Below, piece by piece: positions 24,648 to 36,639 of a stretch of DNA of 64,000 nt. Under the pieces are notes generated by a model. The model was given only the letters and a program-made list of their open reading frames with translations, was not told where the DNA came from and ran no database searches. A program made the position numbers and the translations under genes. Each line of letters opens with the position of its first letter. Within the stretch, counting starts at the first letter, position 1. Source of the DNA: Psilocybe azurescens (taxonomy: Eukaryota; Basidiomycota; Agaricomycetes; Agaricales; Agrocybaceae); assembly GCA_023853785.1 (NCBI GenBank), contig JAJIRX010000779.1:496001-560000 (forward strand). Reading direction: 5' to 3'.

Positions 24648-25041
24648 TAGGTGCCGCTGATTGGATAAGGCAGTGATTACTGGCAAGGTGTATGACAAGG
24701 TTCAAGCTGATAACACTTCAGTTACAACTGCAAGCGCTGGGTTTCAAGAAGCCGCGTTCTTGGACTCTTCCTCAGGCCTGAGGGAAAGTAATACTGTCGT
24801 GGCCGGTTGTGTTGCTGTTCGAATGATGAGACCGTGGTATTCCCACAGGGGTCACGAAATTTACAATCGACGATGACAAATAAGTACATACCTCAGCACT
24901 CAGCCTGATTTAGAGCTGACCAGACTGGCTATGATAACATCTATTAGCCATTAATTTCTTGTCTCCTAATGTCCATGGTAGTCACTGGTCTCAGATTCTC
25001 ACCCATCGAATATATACGATGGTATCATGTAAAGGTACCAT
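24648..25041. other. K3A upstream spacer
   Basis: Non-coding region between the K3A start and the K4A stop; it should hold the K3A promoter. A 71-codon frame at 24661-24876 (MDKAVITGKVYDKVQAD...) is identical in copy B (39855-40070), but so is the surrounding DNA, so identity alone is no proof of coding. Confidence 0.4.
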
Positions 25042-26427
25042 TCAAAATTTTATTTTCTTATCGACAAGGCGTTCGAAGGCCTTACAGAAAAGATATCTCA
25101 ACCTACTGATATGTGAAAATAAACAATGGGAACCAGCCTTAACGTCTGGTGGCACGGTCTGGATTACGCGTAATGAAGGAGTACTGTTTCTTAGCCAAAT
25201 CTCTCGGGAAAGATCGGTTTCTTTTAGCGACGAAACAACAAGTTGCAATCTTTCGAGAGATTTTGTCGCAGTCAATCGTACCTCAGGGTTATGAAACGTC
25301 ATGGCTACTCCAAGCGGTTCCAGAAAGTCCAATCCTTTATATTTCTGAGCATCGAATAAGTAAGCAGATTGGCCAGAAACTTCAAGAGATGGTAAATCAC
25401 CTCGACAAACATTCGTACCAACGTTCCAAGTTGGTATATGTCGAGTTTAAAAGGATCATATGGAGCAGTGTGCGATAACTCGGGACATCCCTCTCCTGCC
25501 CGTAGAACCCGACACATAGAGTGGTTGGAGGAAAGTAATCCGCTGTCTCGTAGTCGATTATATAGTATTGAACAGGGCGCCAACTGAGCAACGGTCCCTA
25601 AAATCGATGCAGCGTCTTGCCATCAGGTTGGTAGAAGTCTTCCGGCGTGGTGAAAGCTACTGGGAATTACACCCGTCGGATCCATCATGAAATTGAGGCT
25701 GCATGCATCTCTAGAGAATCGGTTCAATCTGAGTGAGTGAAACCAAGCCCAACTGACATTATGCTACAGCAATACACACCGATGCGCTGATATTGTGCTC
25801 ATGTAAGAATTGAATGCCCTAAAAATACAATCTTTAAGTGAATACGTCATAACATTTTGAGTTATAAACAAGTACCTGGATGAGTTGCTCAAGAGCGTCT
25901 ACAACTTCTTTAGCATGTCGGAATGGAAGATGCGACGACACCAATGGAAAAAGCATTGGCATAACAAGGAGAACAGAGTGCTTTGAATCAACTTCAACGG
26001 TATCAGGTAGAGGTATCACTTCAAGAAGGGGAACTGCGTTGTTCCGGGAGTCCATACGCATCTCGGGAGAGTTTAAATGTTGCAAGATCGCCACATTGTC
26101 GTACTCGAGTATTACCCGCTTTATCCCTACTTTAGCACCATCTTTCATTCGTATTGCGTCGATAAGGTTGGGTCTCTATGCAGACATACATCAGCGAGTA
26201 TAAAACTGACAGATACAGTATCATACTCGTAGTCCAATCCAGTCAGGACAGTCACACATATGCTTATAGAAGTGCAAGGGCCTTTTCCAAGATGGCTTCC
26301 AGTTTGGATGGTACCTAGGGCGCAGCTCGTATCCATGTTCAAGCAGCAGAGGTTGTAGCTCCACCCAACGTGCCTCTGTAAGTGAGAGGAGTCCGTCGGA
26401 ACACTGATCCTTGCTAAGTAACGGCAT
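25042..26427 (-). pseudogene. K4A: kinase-like gene, frameshifted
   Basis: Start MPLLSKDQCSDGLLSLTE, then YHPNWKPSWKRPLHFYKH; second exon RPNLIDAIRMKDGAKVGIKRV and onward to LEQLIQ; terminal exon LDFLEPLGVAMTFHNPE to KKIKF. The HRD exon carries one extra base (HNI then frame loss, where paralogues read HNIAHR), and the next exon shifts after PSSFHH and again near 25570. Differences from K4B include single Gs at 25475, 25567 and 25610. Likely a pseudogene, with some uncertainty from homopolymer errors. Confidence 0.68.
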
Positions 26428-28015
26428 CCGTAAACGCTTAAAGTCTGTTTACAGCAATCTAAAATGTGAAATATTGTGTTCGAACGGCTGGGAGGCCTTA
26501 AGAGGCCAAGAGGTAGGCCTTTTCAAGAGAGCGCGTGTTGGTTTAGACTCGAACCCAGTGAGGTAGAACATCCCTACCTCATTGTGTTGTTTAGTATGAA
26601 CCATGAGAAATAACAAATATCTGAGAACATGCCTGATGAGATGATATCGATGAGACCTAAGGCCTAGATTCCTGCCAGGCACAGTGGACGGGAATTATCG
26701 CAGAATGCCAATCTTGCCGAGTACCCGATCCATCAACAACGACAAATTGTGTGCCCGCAGACATGTAAAATCCTGTGCAATCGAATTAAGGGCATCATCG
26801 ATAGCTAGTCTCTCCCAAAAGGTCTTCCACGTGGCTGGGATGGCTTTTTCTTTACGGGACTAGCTTCGCTCCCCCATATCTTTAATCCTTCTGGCTTCCT
26901 CTCCTGGCTTTGCACTCGAACCGTGGAAATGCTATCATCAAGCTTCTCGCATCTTTCTGGACTTTCAAAACCACCGACTACTCCACAGAAGTCTCTGTGG
27001 TGCCACGGTCCACCGTGGAATAGCTTCTCGCGGGTGTGAACCCTTCTTATTTAGGTCGACGAGACGATTGGTAGGGATGGTCACAATTGCGCTTGACCCA
27101 CTGGCAGTACGTCAAGATGCTTGATAGGTGTAAAGGCACATTTTATGGTATGTGTGAGTCTATCTTGCGGTATCTTTTGTTCTTTCTTACTGATACCAAT
27201 CTCGATTTACACCATTTATTTCCTTTCTCCACGCCATCCTTTTTGCCAGACAATAATTCTGTCTCAATCGTCATCATGTGGAAGCTGTGTCCACGATGAG
27301 ATATTATAATTGGATCCTCTCATCACAGATGTCTCAAGATTGAGTCCGCGACAATCTCCATCTTTGACTCTAAATTTCCAAGAATTAGGCTTCTTCATCT
27401 GACTAGCATGAAGGATGGCTATCCTTTTAAATCATCCTATGGTTTCTGTTCTCTTGACCGTGTGATCGACAGGCTTTTGATTTACAATTTCTCTGCATGA
27501 CGCGTCATTTTAAGACGATTATTTGTATCCGGTCTTTCTGCGGCCTGGTTTCGATCTACATCAAGCAAGTCGCTACCTGCTTCTGTTGTGGTCGAAACAC
27601 GGCAGACAATCAAACCCTGGTATCCTGTGTGCTCCGCATGGCAGGCATGTCTTCTGGGTTTGGGTACCCCTATCTAAAAATCCGCGGACATTCAGTCTTT
27701 TCGAAGGAAAAACTATATTTCCGGGCCATTCCTCTTTGTTTTTCCTATGATAGATACGATTGAAACTTTCTAAACCGTCCAATGGAAAACATGAAAAGAC
27801 GAGAGCTACGTTCATAAACGAACTTGGTGCATACTAGAGTGGGCGCTTAAGCCTTCCACGTTATTTCCCATGGGCACTGCACTTTAATACACGAGTACGT
27901 ACACATGTGTAATCTGATCCTCGAGTGGGAGATGAGATATTTCCGAGTCTTTCTTTGGCGTTCGGCAACGTGCCCGAGTGATCCAATGTGGCTGTCCTTT
28001 TGTTGTTCCACCACT
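26428..28015. other. Intermodule spacer, no gene supported
   Basis: 1.6 kb upstream of K4A. It is nearly repeated at 48050-49690 in copy B and, more diverged, at 53830-54840. It contains a promoter-like cassette ending in a TGGGCGCTT box (27837-27852). Short frames, such as 27497-27763, are shared by both copies but appear in DNA that is conserved throughout, and they are broken in the more diverged copies. Confidence 0.5.
27839..27850 (+). promoter_or_regulatory. Orphan GTGGGCGCTTAA box (copy A spacer)
   Basis: GTGGGCGCTTAA identical to the G1 box, at the end of a ~300-bp cassette, but no G gene follows. A K5 fragment lies downstream instead. Twin at 49498-49509. Confidence 0.4.
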
Positions 28016-28370
28016 TCAGCCGCATATCCCTTCATTCGGTGTGAGTAATATTGACGCACTTTCAGAAAATACTCGAGAAACCTCGTGAGAATGTTCCGGT
28101 ATTTGCGTGTAGCTTGTAGTAAAAATAGCTATTTTATGTACAAATAACAGTACTGGGTCGCTTTCGATGGCCAATGGGAGGATCCTTCGACTGTAGAGTG
28201 CTCTATAGCAAATCTCTTCGGCTAAGTTGGCAGGCTCAAGCGAGGAAGTAGGATGCTGAAAGTTATAGAAACAGCTTTCTGCGGTGAGACCCATTACATG
28301 ATCATGCCTCGGCCCTGGTCATAGATTCTGTGAGTTATGCCAGGAATTCAAGTTCATGCCCAACGTATTC
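28016..28370 (-). pseudogene. K C-lobe fragment (copy A)
   Basis: Minus strand reads MGLTAESCFYNFQHP then SSLEPANLAEEICYRAL, aligning with K1 RLTAAESFQKFQELLSSLEPAYLSHEIW. Only the last exon survives. Twin near 49690-50090. Non-functional. Confidence 0.6.
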
Positions 28371-28473
28371 CTAAATCACTGTGCGATATTAAGTGGGTCT
28401 TGCTATGATAGATAGGATAACGTACATATGTGTAAACCAACGGTATGTGCACAAGAAGACGCTATACAGTACT

Positions 28474-29809
28474 TTACCATGTCCACTGACACCTGAGAAA
28501 TCTGCTCTTGACTTTAGGAGGTAGATCCTTTGCTCTTATAGCCATTCGTTTCTTCTCAGAATATTTCCTCGGCCATATCTCATTTAGTAAATCTTTCGGC
28601 TCAAGTAAACCAACAAGACTGTGGAAGATTTGGAGAGAATCTGCAGCAGTTGATCTCTGATCAGGGTCACGACATCGCATTGTCTTCACTATTGGTCGCA
28701 GAAATTCCAGCCCCTCGTATTCCTAATCAAACTATGAATAAATCAGCGAATCCAGTTTCATTGAAGAGGCCACAAACTTTAATGAGTTCCCGTATTAGAC
28801 TTCCTAACTGGTATACGTCCAGTTTAAAGGGATCGTAAGGAACTGTGAGGGTCATTTCCGGGATGTCTTGTACTTGCCCGTAAAATCCCACAGTGCCAAC
28901 ACCTGGTGGAAAATACTCAGCCGTCTCGTAGTCAATCATGTAGTACTTTACTGGTGCCACTGAGCACCGATCCTTGTACTCTATCCGAGATTTCCCATCG
29001 GGCTGGCGTGTATTCCTAGCATAGTGGAAACCACTGGGTATAACATCTATGGGATCCATCATAAAATTGAGGAAGCAAGCGTCTCTAATAGTTCGGATAA
29101 TAAGAGGTTAAAGAGGGTACGGGTTATCATTTTTGAAAATATAAATAAAAACAAATGAAAAAACAAACCTATGAGCGATTCGAAGTTCGTGAAGGAATAC
29201 AAGGCCCTAGGGAAAGAGATGTCAAGGTATGGCAAAGTACAAAATCATCGATTCGAACCTGAACCAACTGGTCGAGTGCCTCAACAATTTCCCTAACATG
29301 GCGGAATAAAATATGTGACATGAAAGGGAAGAGCATGGGCATCACAAGGAGCACGGGCGTCGTCAGCTGGCGAGACTTCTCCTTGTCGCTTTGGTAAAGC
29401 TATTACTTCAAGGAGCTGAACGGTGTTGTTCCTAGGGTCCTGGGCGCATTTCGGGAGTGTTCAAGTATTCCAGAACGGGGACATTATCATTCTCGAGGAT
29501 GACTCGTTTTATCACTACCCTCGCACCGTCACGTACTCGGATAGCATCGATGAGGTTGGATCTCTAGAAAGTCACAGTTAGTAAATATGCACAACAGACA
29601 TCTACTTCTTACTGACAAGTATTGAAATAAAATCAGGACATTCAGTCATATGCTTATGAAAGTTCCAGGGCCTTTTCCAGGAGGGTTTCCATTTAGGGTC
29701 GTATCTAGGACGTAGTTTGTATCCGCTGGCTGAGCAGGAAAGGTTGTATTTCGACCCAAAACAATTCTCCAGAGGTAATAAGACCTTTTGTGGGTGACGT
29801 TTGTCCCAT
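28474..29809 (-). pseudogene. K5A: kinase-like gene, N-lobe frameshifted
   Basis: C-lobe is intact: HELRIAHR, RDACFLNFMMDPIDVIPSG, APVKYYMIDYETAEYFPPG, VGFYGQVQDIPEMTLTVPYD, FKLDVYQLGSLIRELIK, then EYEGLEFLRPIVKTM and the end LRCQWTW. The activation segment keeps its frame here, unlike K3, K7 and K8. The N-lobe exon starts RVRDGARVVIKRVILEND but shifts at extra Gs near 29439-29450 and 29369, and the first exon (MGQTSPTKGLITSGELFWVE) shifts near 29735. Copy B differs at just these G runs. Status uncertain: pseudogene or error-laden gene. Confidence 0.66.
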
Positions 29810-30015
29810 GACCAGAAGTGTTGAGCTCTTCAACTGTTCGATATCAGTGGGATTCGACCAAGAAACAAGAATACGCTGGATTGTATGAACGAACAAGGTC
29901 GAGAACGAACGCCTGGCGAGGGCTAGCTTTTCGATTCTCAACGATGACAAAATATATTCCCACACTGTACTTGTAGCTCCGAATCGTGTGTATGATCAAC
30001 TGATGCGATATATCT

Positions 30016-30488
30016 ACGTGCACCTTGGGTTTGCCTGAAGTTGTGGCTGCATGCATCTCTAGATAATTGATTTAATCAAAGTGAATGAAACCAAGCCCAA
30101 CTGAGGTTATGCTACTGGAAGACATACCGATGCGTGATATTGTGCTTATGTAGGAATCGAATGCCCTGTAAGTACAATTGATAAATGAATTCGTCACAAA
30201 ACTTTGAGTCATAAACAAGTAGCTGGATAAGTTGGCCAAAAGCATCTACAACTTCCCTGACGTGTTGGAATGCAAAATTCCAGACCAACAACGGTAAAAG
30301 CATGGGCACGAAAAGGGGAGCAGAGTGCTTTGAGTTACCCTCAACTGAATCAGGCAGAGGTATCATTTCCCCATGAATCCTTGGCGCATCTCGGGAGAGT
30401 TTAGACTTTGCAAGATCGGCAAGTTGTCGTACTCGAGTATCACCCGCTTTATCACTACATTGACCCCGTCATTTATTCGTACTGCGTC
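30016..30488 (-). pseudogene. K6: N-lobe relic, copy A remnant of K9
   Basis: Reads NDGVNVVIKRVILEYDNLP and SLNSPEMRQ, then frameshift, with LLPLLVWNFAFQHVREVVDA and GIRFLHKHNITHR further left. The phrase LLPLLVWNF is otherwise seen only in K9 (53108-53640), so this is what is left of that gene in copy A. The start exon and C-lobe are absent. Confidence 0.6.
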
Positions 30489-30789
30489 ATCTTAGAACGA
30501 ATTGCTTATCTTCGGTCTTTCTGCTGCCTGTTTTGTTCTATATTCATCTCAAAAACATGGTAGATATTCAAATCTTGGTATTCTGTGCACTGCACATGGC
30601 ACGCTTGCCTCCTGAATACGGGTACCCATATATAGGATGCTATACCGCTTACCGAAGGGAAAACCGCATCTCTGGGTTGCGGCTCTCCATTTCTTCTGTA
30701 GACTGAATCTCGTTTAACGTGTACAGTGGATAATTTGACATTACCAGAATGAGAGGTGTGTGCATAACATAATTCGTTACATATATTGA

Positions 30790-30801
30790 GTGGGCGCTTA
30801 A
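30790..30801 (+). promoter_or_regulatory. GTGGGCGCTTAA box in cassette (copy A)
   Basis: Exact copy of the G1 box; twin at 54830-54841. About 1.7 kb before G2, so it may be a displaced or duplicated promoter element. Confidence 0.4.
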
Positions 30802-32300
30802 ACCCTTCAATCTTATATCCCACGGGTGCAGGAAATCGAATTATTAAAAGAATTGACCTTGAGCGACGGTATAATAATAGTTTACCATGCCCACAAAACC
30901 TAACTAAGGAATCTGGTCTTAACTTTGGGAAGTAGATCCTGTGTTTTTTTAATGGCTGCAACTGAATCATGCGATTACGTCTAATCTTTAGTGTCTCAGA
31001 CTGCATTGGTACAACTTGAATGTCCAGATCATCAAGTCCAGATGACTATCGTCGTGTGACCGCATAGCTTCATCGATCCTACATTCCTTTTTGACTTATC
31101 TTGACATTAATACCCAAGCCCTAGCGTCTCTAAAATACAAATTGCTCAGACTCTCCGAGGAATTTGACAGCCTCAGGACCAGTAGACACTTTCAGATCAA
31201 GCCATGCATTGAGTAAACTTGAGGAGGTAAAGAGCAAATTAGTGCCGGCGTTGTAACTCGTGGAATTATGGCGTGATGAAGTTGGCGCCCGAATGCTGTG
31301 TTGGTTGGTGGGCTGTATCCTTTAGTTCCTCTTCTGTACTTGCTCATCTTATTCCATATTCTCATATCTTGATTCATCATTCAGATAATTCAGCCAAGGT
31401 AATACTCTGATTGCAAACTATATATACCATGGTTCTAGGTTTCTCCTTCTAGCTGTATTTGACCCACTGCAAAAGCAGGTCTTCTTTTTCAAGTCGAATC
31501 CAAGCCCTCTGTCATGAGAATCTGATATACAATTTATCCACAGGTACGAAGTCATTTTGTACGATTCTACGATACCCGGCTGCATTGCGGCTTTCTCGAT
31601 CTATATTCAGTAATTGTTACCCACTTCTCTTGAAAATTCTCATGCTCATCTCAATTATCAAGATCAAAGAACAATTTTTTAAACCTACTGTTACACGCAG
31701 CATACGTGCAGTGTGCTTCATAAGACTTTCTCTCAGTTCTGAGTCAAGAATGCATGCTGTGCAAGCCAACAACACAGAAAGTTTTTGAAGGGAAAACTGC
31801 ATATTTTAGTTATTTTTCCTGTTCTTTTTTGTGGGTTGTCTGTCTGACTCTTGGTGAAGCTCTTCCTTGCAGCTAAATTGGTGTATCACTATATGGGCAC
31901 TTAGCATCAATCGATTTACAGGCAAAAAAATTGAATCTTGATGTGCTTATGTACGCCTTAAGACCATGCATTACGACGAGTCATCTTACAAGCAACACTA
32001 AATTTGGAACTATCGTGGCTGGGTTATATATGCTCCTTGTAGGTGGACACCCATCTTCTAGCATCCTTACTCATCTGTAAAACAGAAAAACGGTGGAAAG
32101 CTTCCGTTACGCGTGTGCCCAACACGGCCACCATTATCCCTAAATCGAAGGTGACTCCAGATCAGATTGTGTGAGAGAAACAAAAACTACACTTGTCCAC
32201 ATCTTCCCCTTTTGGTGCAATCTATCCAACCGGGGTACGTTTTGAACATCTGACGTTATAGGAGCAGGGAATGCACAAACGACGAAAATCAGGGTAACAA

Positions 32301-32310
32301 GTGGGCGCTT
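32301..32310 (+). promoter_or_regulatory. GTGGGCGCTT box upstream of G2
   Basis: Lies 182 bp before the G2 ATG and is followed by TTCTTCTCATGTTCACAACA. The G4 promoter has the same order and spacing. Confidence 0.5.
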
Positions 32311-32482
32311 TAATTCTTCTCATGTTCACAACACGTTGGTGTACAAGTCATAATAATGTGCTCCGGAGTGAATCCATATTGGGGTTTACTGTAAAAATTT
32401 GCATAAAAGCCGTCTTCCCTCAAAGGACAGAAAAGCATCGCCAACTAGAATTGATCCCTCCTGCTTGAACCAGACCTCCAGT

Positions 32483-34311
32483 ATGCCGTCTCCTCCAAAA
32501 GACCCAAAGGACATTGAATCAGAAGTAGAGATTACACTTCAAAGCCGCGAAAGAGAAACTAGCCAAGCTCCAAGAAATTTCCCGTCGCATCGTGAGAGAG
32601 CCGTGCCACGGTTGCAGAAGAACCTGATGAAAGGATTCGCACCCACTTCCTCTCGAGGCTTGACATGTAACCCATTGATCATGATCTCTCATGCTGAACT
32701 TGAATTAAACTGTATTCAGGCTAGAAGAATTCATCGAAAAGTTGAAAAAGAGTCTAAAAACCGCATGGTCGAATGTGTTCAATAGGAAGCCAGTAGACGC
32801 TGTAAAACTAGCGGCCCTCGATGAGGCCTTGAGGTTGCTCAACAAGGATTTTGAGGTAAGCACTTTATATTGTAATACCCACTCCAACAGCATATTGATG
32901 AAATACTAGAAAGCGTCCTACGATAGCTGAACTCTACAGGACATTATTACTCGAAATGATCGTTCTGTTGCCAGTCTGCATCAGCCTTCATTCATTCGAC
33001 AACCACAGAGTCCTGAACTATACTCCAGGCGGTCATTGCCCCATTTCTCTGAAAGTAAGTTCCAGCAAGAATCCGCCAAATGGAAGGATGAGTTGGCCAA
33101 CAATTATCCGTAAGTACACCTTATTTATCCAATCAGTTACATCACAAAATCAATGTTCTACAGTCATCAGCCGGCCGCTAGACAGCACCTTCCAAGAAAG
33201 TCCAATGCGACCTGTTCCTTCCAATTTTCGAACTGGGCAACACACCCATAATAATGACCATACCGTCAGGAGGTATGAAACTACCTTCATAAAAAGGATG
33301 CGGATGATTAGTGAGCTATATATATGTAGTAGACAGGAAGGCCTTCAGAAATCGGGCCCGCCAAGGTGGAGGCCTGGTCAGACTCCGGTTACAGGCCCTA
33401 CTACTGGTCAGCATTCCATGATCGGAAGGTACGCTATCGAAGTTTTTTTCATATTAACGTGAAGGACATCATGTTCTCAGGATTAATCACGACTCTCGGC
33501 ATCCCGTGTCAGAGCCTGATGGTGCCCAAGAGATGCGTGAAAATCCATACCTCCCATATAGGAATAGGGGAAACTTTCCTCCTTCTCGTCCTTCTGCAAA
33601 TGAAACGCAGTCATTATCAAGGTATGCTGCTTAAAATTCTGCGCTCCTCTATGCTTTCTTCTAAATAAAACACTACTATTGGCATTGCAAGGCACCCCCA
33701 CGATTCTGAACTTGAAGGCTTTGAGCGCTGCCGTTGTACCGCAGGAGAGTCTACCTCCACCTCCACGGTCACATCGGTTCCCACCCCCAAACTTCACCAA
33801 TCAAGCAGCAGATACAGCTCGTGGGCATACAGGAGCTGGTCCGCATAATAGTCAGTATCCCACAGGAGTAAGGTACGCATGTTGTTTGGGGACAGGAACA
33901 GAGACGCTCATACTGCATTTTCAAGGCCTATTCATACCACCCGTCCTTTCTCTGGTCTCCAAATCTTTGGACAAAATATTGATCCGAGCTTGCTGGATGT
34001 ATCATTATTATCCTCCTCTTCATCACGATCGGGAAACACAGAAAGGTGCCTTAAGCCTCAAAATACCTTTTGCTATCCATCACAGGTCTGATTCATTGTA
34101 CTGATACTACAGATACCACATGTTTAATCCGGCTGCTCAAGCCAATCGTTCCAGCCAAGGTCATCCTACTAGCCTGCGCGGCGGACACAATCCACTGAAC
34201 CTCTCAGTTTCATCGTCAAGAACTTTCAGAAACGGAGATGGTTCCGACAAAGATGAGAATGAGGCGGCGGCAGATCTTGACTGGACTGACCATGATGATA
34301 TCTACGATTAG
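32483..34311 (+). pseudogene. G2: family G protein gene, frameshifted
   Basis: Starts MPSPPKDPKDIESEVEI and follows G4 until an extra G in AGCCGCGAAAG (near 32549). Second exon about 32722-32853 reads LEEFIEKLKKSLKTAWSNVF to LLNKDFE. The next has an early TGA (near 32929) before RNDRSVASLHQPSF and KWKDELANNYP. Later exons carry the family block ESLPPPPRSHRFPPPNF, then LNLSVSSSRTFRNGDG and the acidic end LDWTDHDDIYD. The exon-intron pattern is that of G1 and G4. At least two lesions make it a probable pseudogene. It converges on K7. Confidence 0.6.
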
Positions 34312-34353
34312 GCATTCTACAAATCCAGCATTTCTTAATATTCTTACCATGTC

Positions 34354-34583
34354 TGTTTTTTTTCTTTTCTTGTCAATTTATTTCTATTAGAGCGTAGCCC
34401 CATGCAGACCTAACTAAGTACAACTGATCTTTAGACAGGACCCTGTGTTTTTTCCAGACCCGAGGACCCCATGTGCGCCGCTGAGGTACGTCTGTAGCTC
34501 GCTACAGTGATCCCCCTCCCAAACGGCCCAACACGGAAACATTGTTTCTGGGTGTCCTTGTCTTGTCGGGTGGGCCACACTAT
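34354..34583 (-). mobile_element. Short LINE 3' fragment, family 1
   Basis: Minus-strand copy of the 3' end seen at 15550-15780: shared CCCCATGCAGACCTAACTAA, CGCCGCTGAGGTACG, AACACGGAAACATTGTTTC and CTTGTCGGGTGGG. A T run at the left edge is the poly(A) tail. Flanking ATGTCTG/ATGCCTG are an imperfect target duplication; the equivalent unbroken site downstream of G4 (58408) has one ATGCCTG. About 230 bp, in the G2-K7 intergenic gap. Confidence 0.75.
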
Positions 34584-34656
34584 GCCTGTTTACTCTCCCT
34601 TATAAAGATTGTGCATTTTCACTCCTTGAATTATCACATCTTCAGTACAATAAATA

Positions 34657-35996
34657 TTACAACCGTGAGAGAGCCGCTTTAGCAATGGAGGGCCTAAATC
34701 TACTAAAACAGACAAAATGATTCCAGAAACTGGTCTTAACTTTTACTACAGGAGGCACTGTCTGAATCACGCGCAGTTCAGGTGTACTGTCTCTCAGCCA
34801 AATCTCTCTGGAAAGATCAGTCCCCTCTAGCAAAGAGACAATATGCTGCAATTTCTCGAGAGATTTTGCTGCAGTTAATCTCATCCTGGGATCATGGCAT
34901 CTCATGGCTTCGCCAAGAGGTTCCAGAAAGTCCAATCCTTCATATTCCTAATGAATACCAAAGTGAGTAGATTTCCAAGAGGATTCAAACAGAAGTGAGA
35001 TCACCTCGATAAACATTTGTACCACCGTTCCAATTTGGTATATGTCCAGCTTGAACGGATCATAAGGAATGGTGTTCGACAACTCAGGGACATCCTTCTC
35101 TTGACCGTAGTATCCGACGCAAAGAGTGTTTGGGGAAAGTAATCTGACGTCTCATAGTCGATTATATAGTACTTGACTGGTGCTACTGAGCAGCGGTCCC
35201 TAAAATTGATGCGAGTCTTGCCATCAGGCTGATAAAAGTCAAACGAGTGGTGAAAGCTGCTGGGAATGACATCCGTCGGATCCATCATGAAATTGAGGCT
35301 ACATGCATCTCTAGATAATTAATTCAATCGAAGTGAGTGAAACCAAGCCCAACTGAGGTTATGCTACTGGAAGACAGACCGATGAGCAATATTGTGCTCG
35401 TGTAGGAATTGAATGCCCTGGAAATACAATTGAAAGTGAGCACGTCGTAACACTTTGAGTCATAAACAAGTACCTGGATGAGTTGGTCAAGAGCGTCTAC
35501 AACTTCTTTAGCATGTCGGAATGGAAGATGTGACGACAACAATGGAAAAAGCATCGGCATAACAAGCAGTACAGATTGCTTCGAGTCATCTTCAACTGAA
35601 TCAGGCAGGGGAATCACGTCAAGAAGAGGAACCGCATTATTCCGAGAATCCTGGCGCATTTCGGGAGAGTTTAGATGCTGCAAGATCGGCACGTTGTCGT
35701 ACTCGAGTATTACACGCTTTATCACAACTTTTTCACCATCTTTCATTCGTATTGCGTCGATAAGGTTGGGTCTCTATGCAGATATACATTAGCGGGTATC
35801 AAACTAGGCAGATAAAGTGTCATACTCGCAGTACAATAGCGTCTGGGCAGTCAAACCTATCTTTACAGAAGTTCCATGGCCTTTTCCAAGACGGCTTCCA
35901 GTTCGGCTGATACCTAGGACGTAGCTTGTAGCCATGGTGAAGTAGCAGAGGCTGTAGCTTGGCCCAACGTAACTCTGCAAGGCTAAGCAAAGGCAT
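34657..35996 (-). pseudogene. K7: kinase-like gene with activation-segment frameshift
   Basis: Start MPLLSLAELRWAKLQ, then YQPNWKPSWKRPWNFCKD; exon 2 RPNLIDAIRMKDGEKVVIKRV to DALDQLIQ; GIQFLHEHNIAHR; then MMDPTDVIPSSFHHSFDFYQ to YYIIDYETSDYFPQ. Here TTTCCCCAAACACT lacks one base relative to K4 (TTTCCTCCAACCACT), and the rest (CVGYYGQEKDVPELS, FKLDIYQIG) is read in another frame. The terminal exon is open: LDFLEPLGEAMRCHDP to AALSRL. K8 has the same break, so it predates the duplication or marks an unusual feature. Converges on G2. Confidence 0.68.
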
Positions 35997-36534
35997 CACT
36001 CTTTCCTGTTCACTGGTTCGCCGTAAGCTGTATGGTATGTACTGTGTAAGGGGTTTTTAAAAGCTTAGAATAAAGCCTTAACCTTGAAGAACGACGGGTT
36101 GGCTTCAGGATAATTTGTCGTGGGATGAAGATTAAAGAACAATTAATTTGTGATTCGGGCGGTGCTGAGCTTCAAATGAAATTACCACGGACTGCGAATG
36201 TGAATACATATCTCTGGTGGTTCCATTGCGCTGATGCCAAAGAGGCCACCATGGCTTATATCATCTGACCCACGCCAAACGGATGCCTTATCCCTTTTAT
36301 TCTAAGCATTCATTGGCAAACAATGCTCCAGGGAAGCCTGCTCACAATGCTCGGTTGAACCTGTCTGTTCAGATTTTCTATCCCAACGTAGTGATGTTAT
36401 TGTGGGACCTAGTATGTACATAATATATATTCGTTATTTTGAAGGGTGAGGCGCGGTTAAGATAAGGTATAAGTTACAAAAGATATTCATGTACGTCGAC
36501 ATCGACGCTATAAACGAATGATTTACCTCGTTCA
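35997..36534. other. K7 upstream region
   Basis: Promoter side of K7. The first ~170 bp match the K8 upstream region (59841-60010), including GGCTTCAGGATAA and AAAGAAC. The remainder has no gene. Confidence 0.4.
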
Positions 36535-36632
36535 TTCACTGACACCCAAAAAATCCGGTCTTAACTTTGGGAGTGGTTCCTTTAGTCTCATAACCATTCG
36601 CTTCTTCTCAGAATAGCTTCTTGGTCATATCG
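36535..36632 (-). pseudogene. K C-terminal fragment at P450 junction
   Basis: About 98 bp matching the end of K5 (28488-28585): AAATCYGGTCTTAACTTTGG, CTCATAACCATTCGCTTCTTCTCAGAATA. It abuts the 3' end of the P450 relic, marking a rearrangement breakpoint. Confidence 0.55.
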
Positions 36633-36639
36633 TTGCCAT

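Larger units (their letters stand above)
30489..32482. other. G2 upstream region with two promoter-like cassettes
   Basis: About 2 kb without a gene. It matches 54505-56513 upstream of G4 in copy B. Two related units are visible, 30510-30830 and 31560-31910. Each starts near a TTCT(G)CGGC...TCTATAT stretch, passes a GAAGGGAAAACYGCAT stretch, and ends at a TGGGCGCTTA box or a variant (TGGGCACTTA at 31893). Confidence 0.5.
23220..36170. repeat. Segmental duplication, copy A
   Basis: Matches copy B (38431 to about 60100) in the same order and orientation: K3, K4, conserved spacer, K5 fragment, K5, remains of K9, promoter cassettes, G2/G4 and K7/K8. The match begins near AGATCTG...GTTGTCTGTGTACCAAGC and fades after 36170. 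Identity varies: 24620-25300 is almost identical to 39815-40490, as is 27490-27850 to 49150-49510. The G-K pair at the right end is clearly more diverged. Copy A lacks the G3 gene and most of K9 found in copy B. Confidence 0.8.

Noticed and set aside
27497..27763. 88-codon frame shared with 49156-49422
   Set aside because: Identical in A and B, but the surrounding DNA is too, and the diverged homologues at 30490-30750 and 54505-54740 do not keep the frame. Treated as promoter cassette, not gene.
35478..35792. Open plus-strand frames opposite K exon 2 (also at 25880, 41074, 53214 and 17896)
   Set aside because: They recur because the K exon recurs. The protein-like sequence and conserved motifs are on the minus strand.
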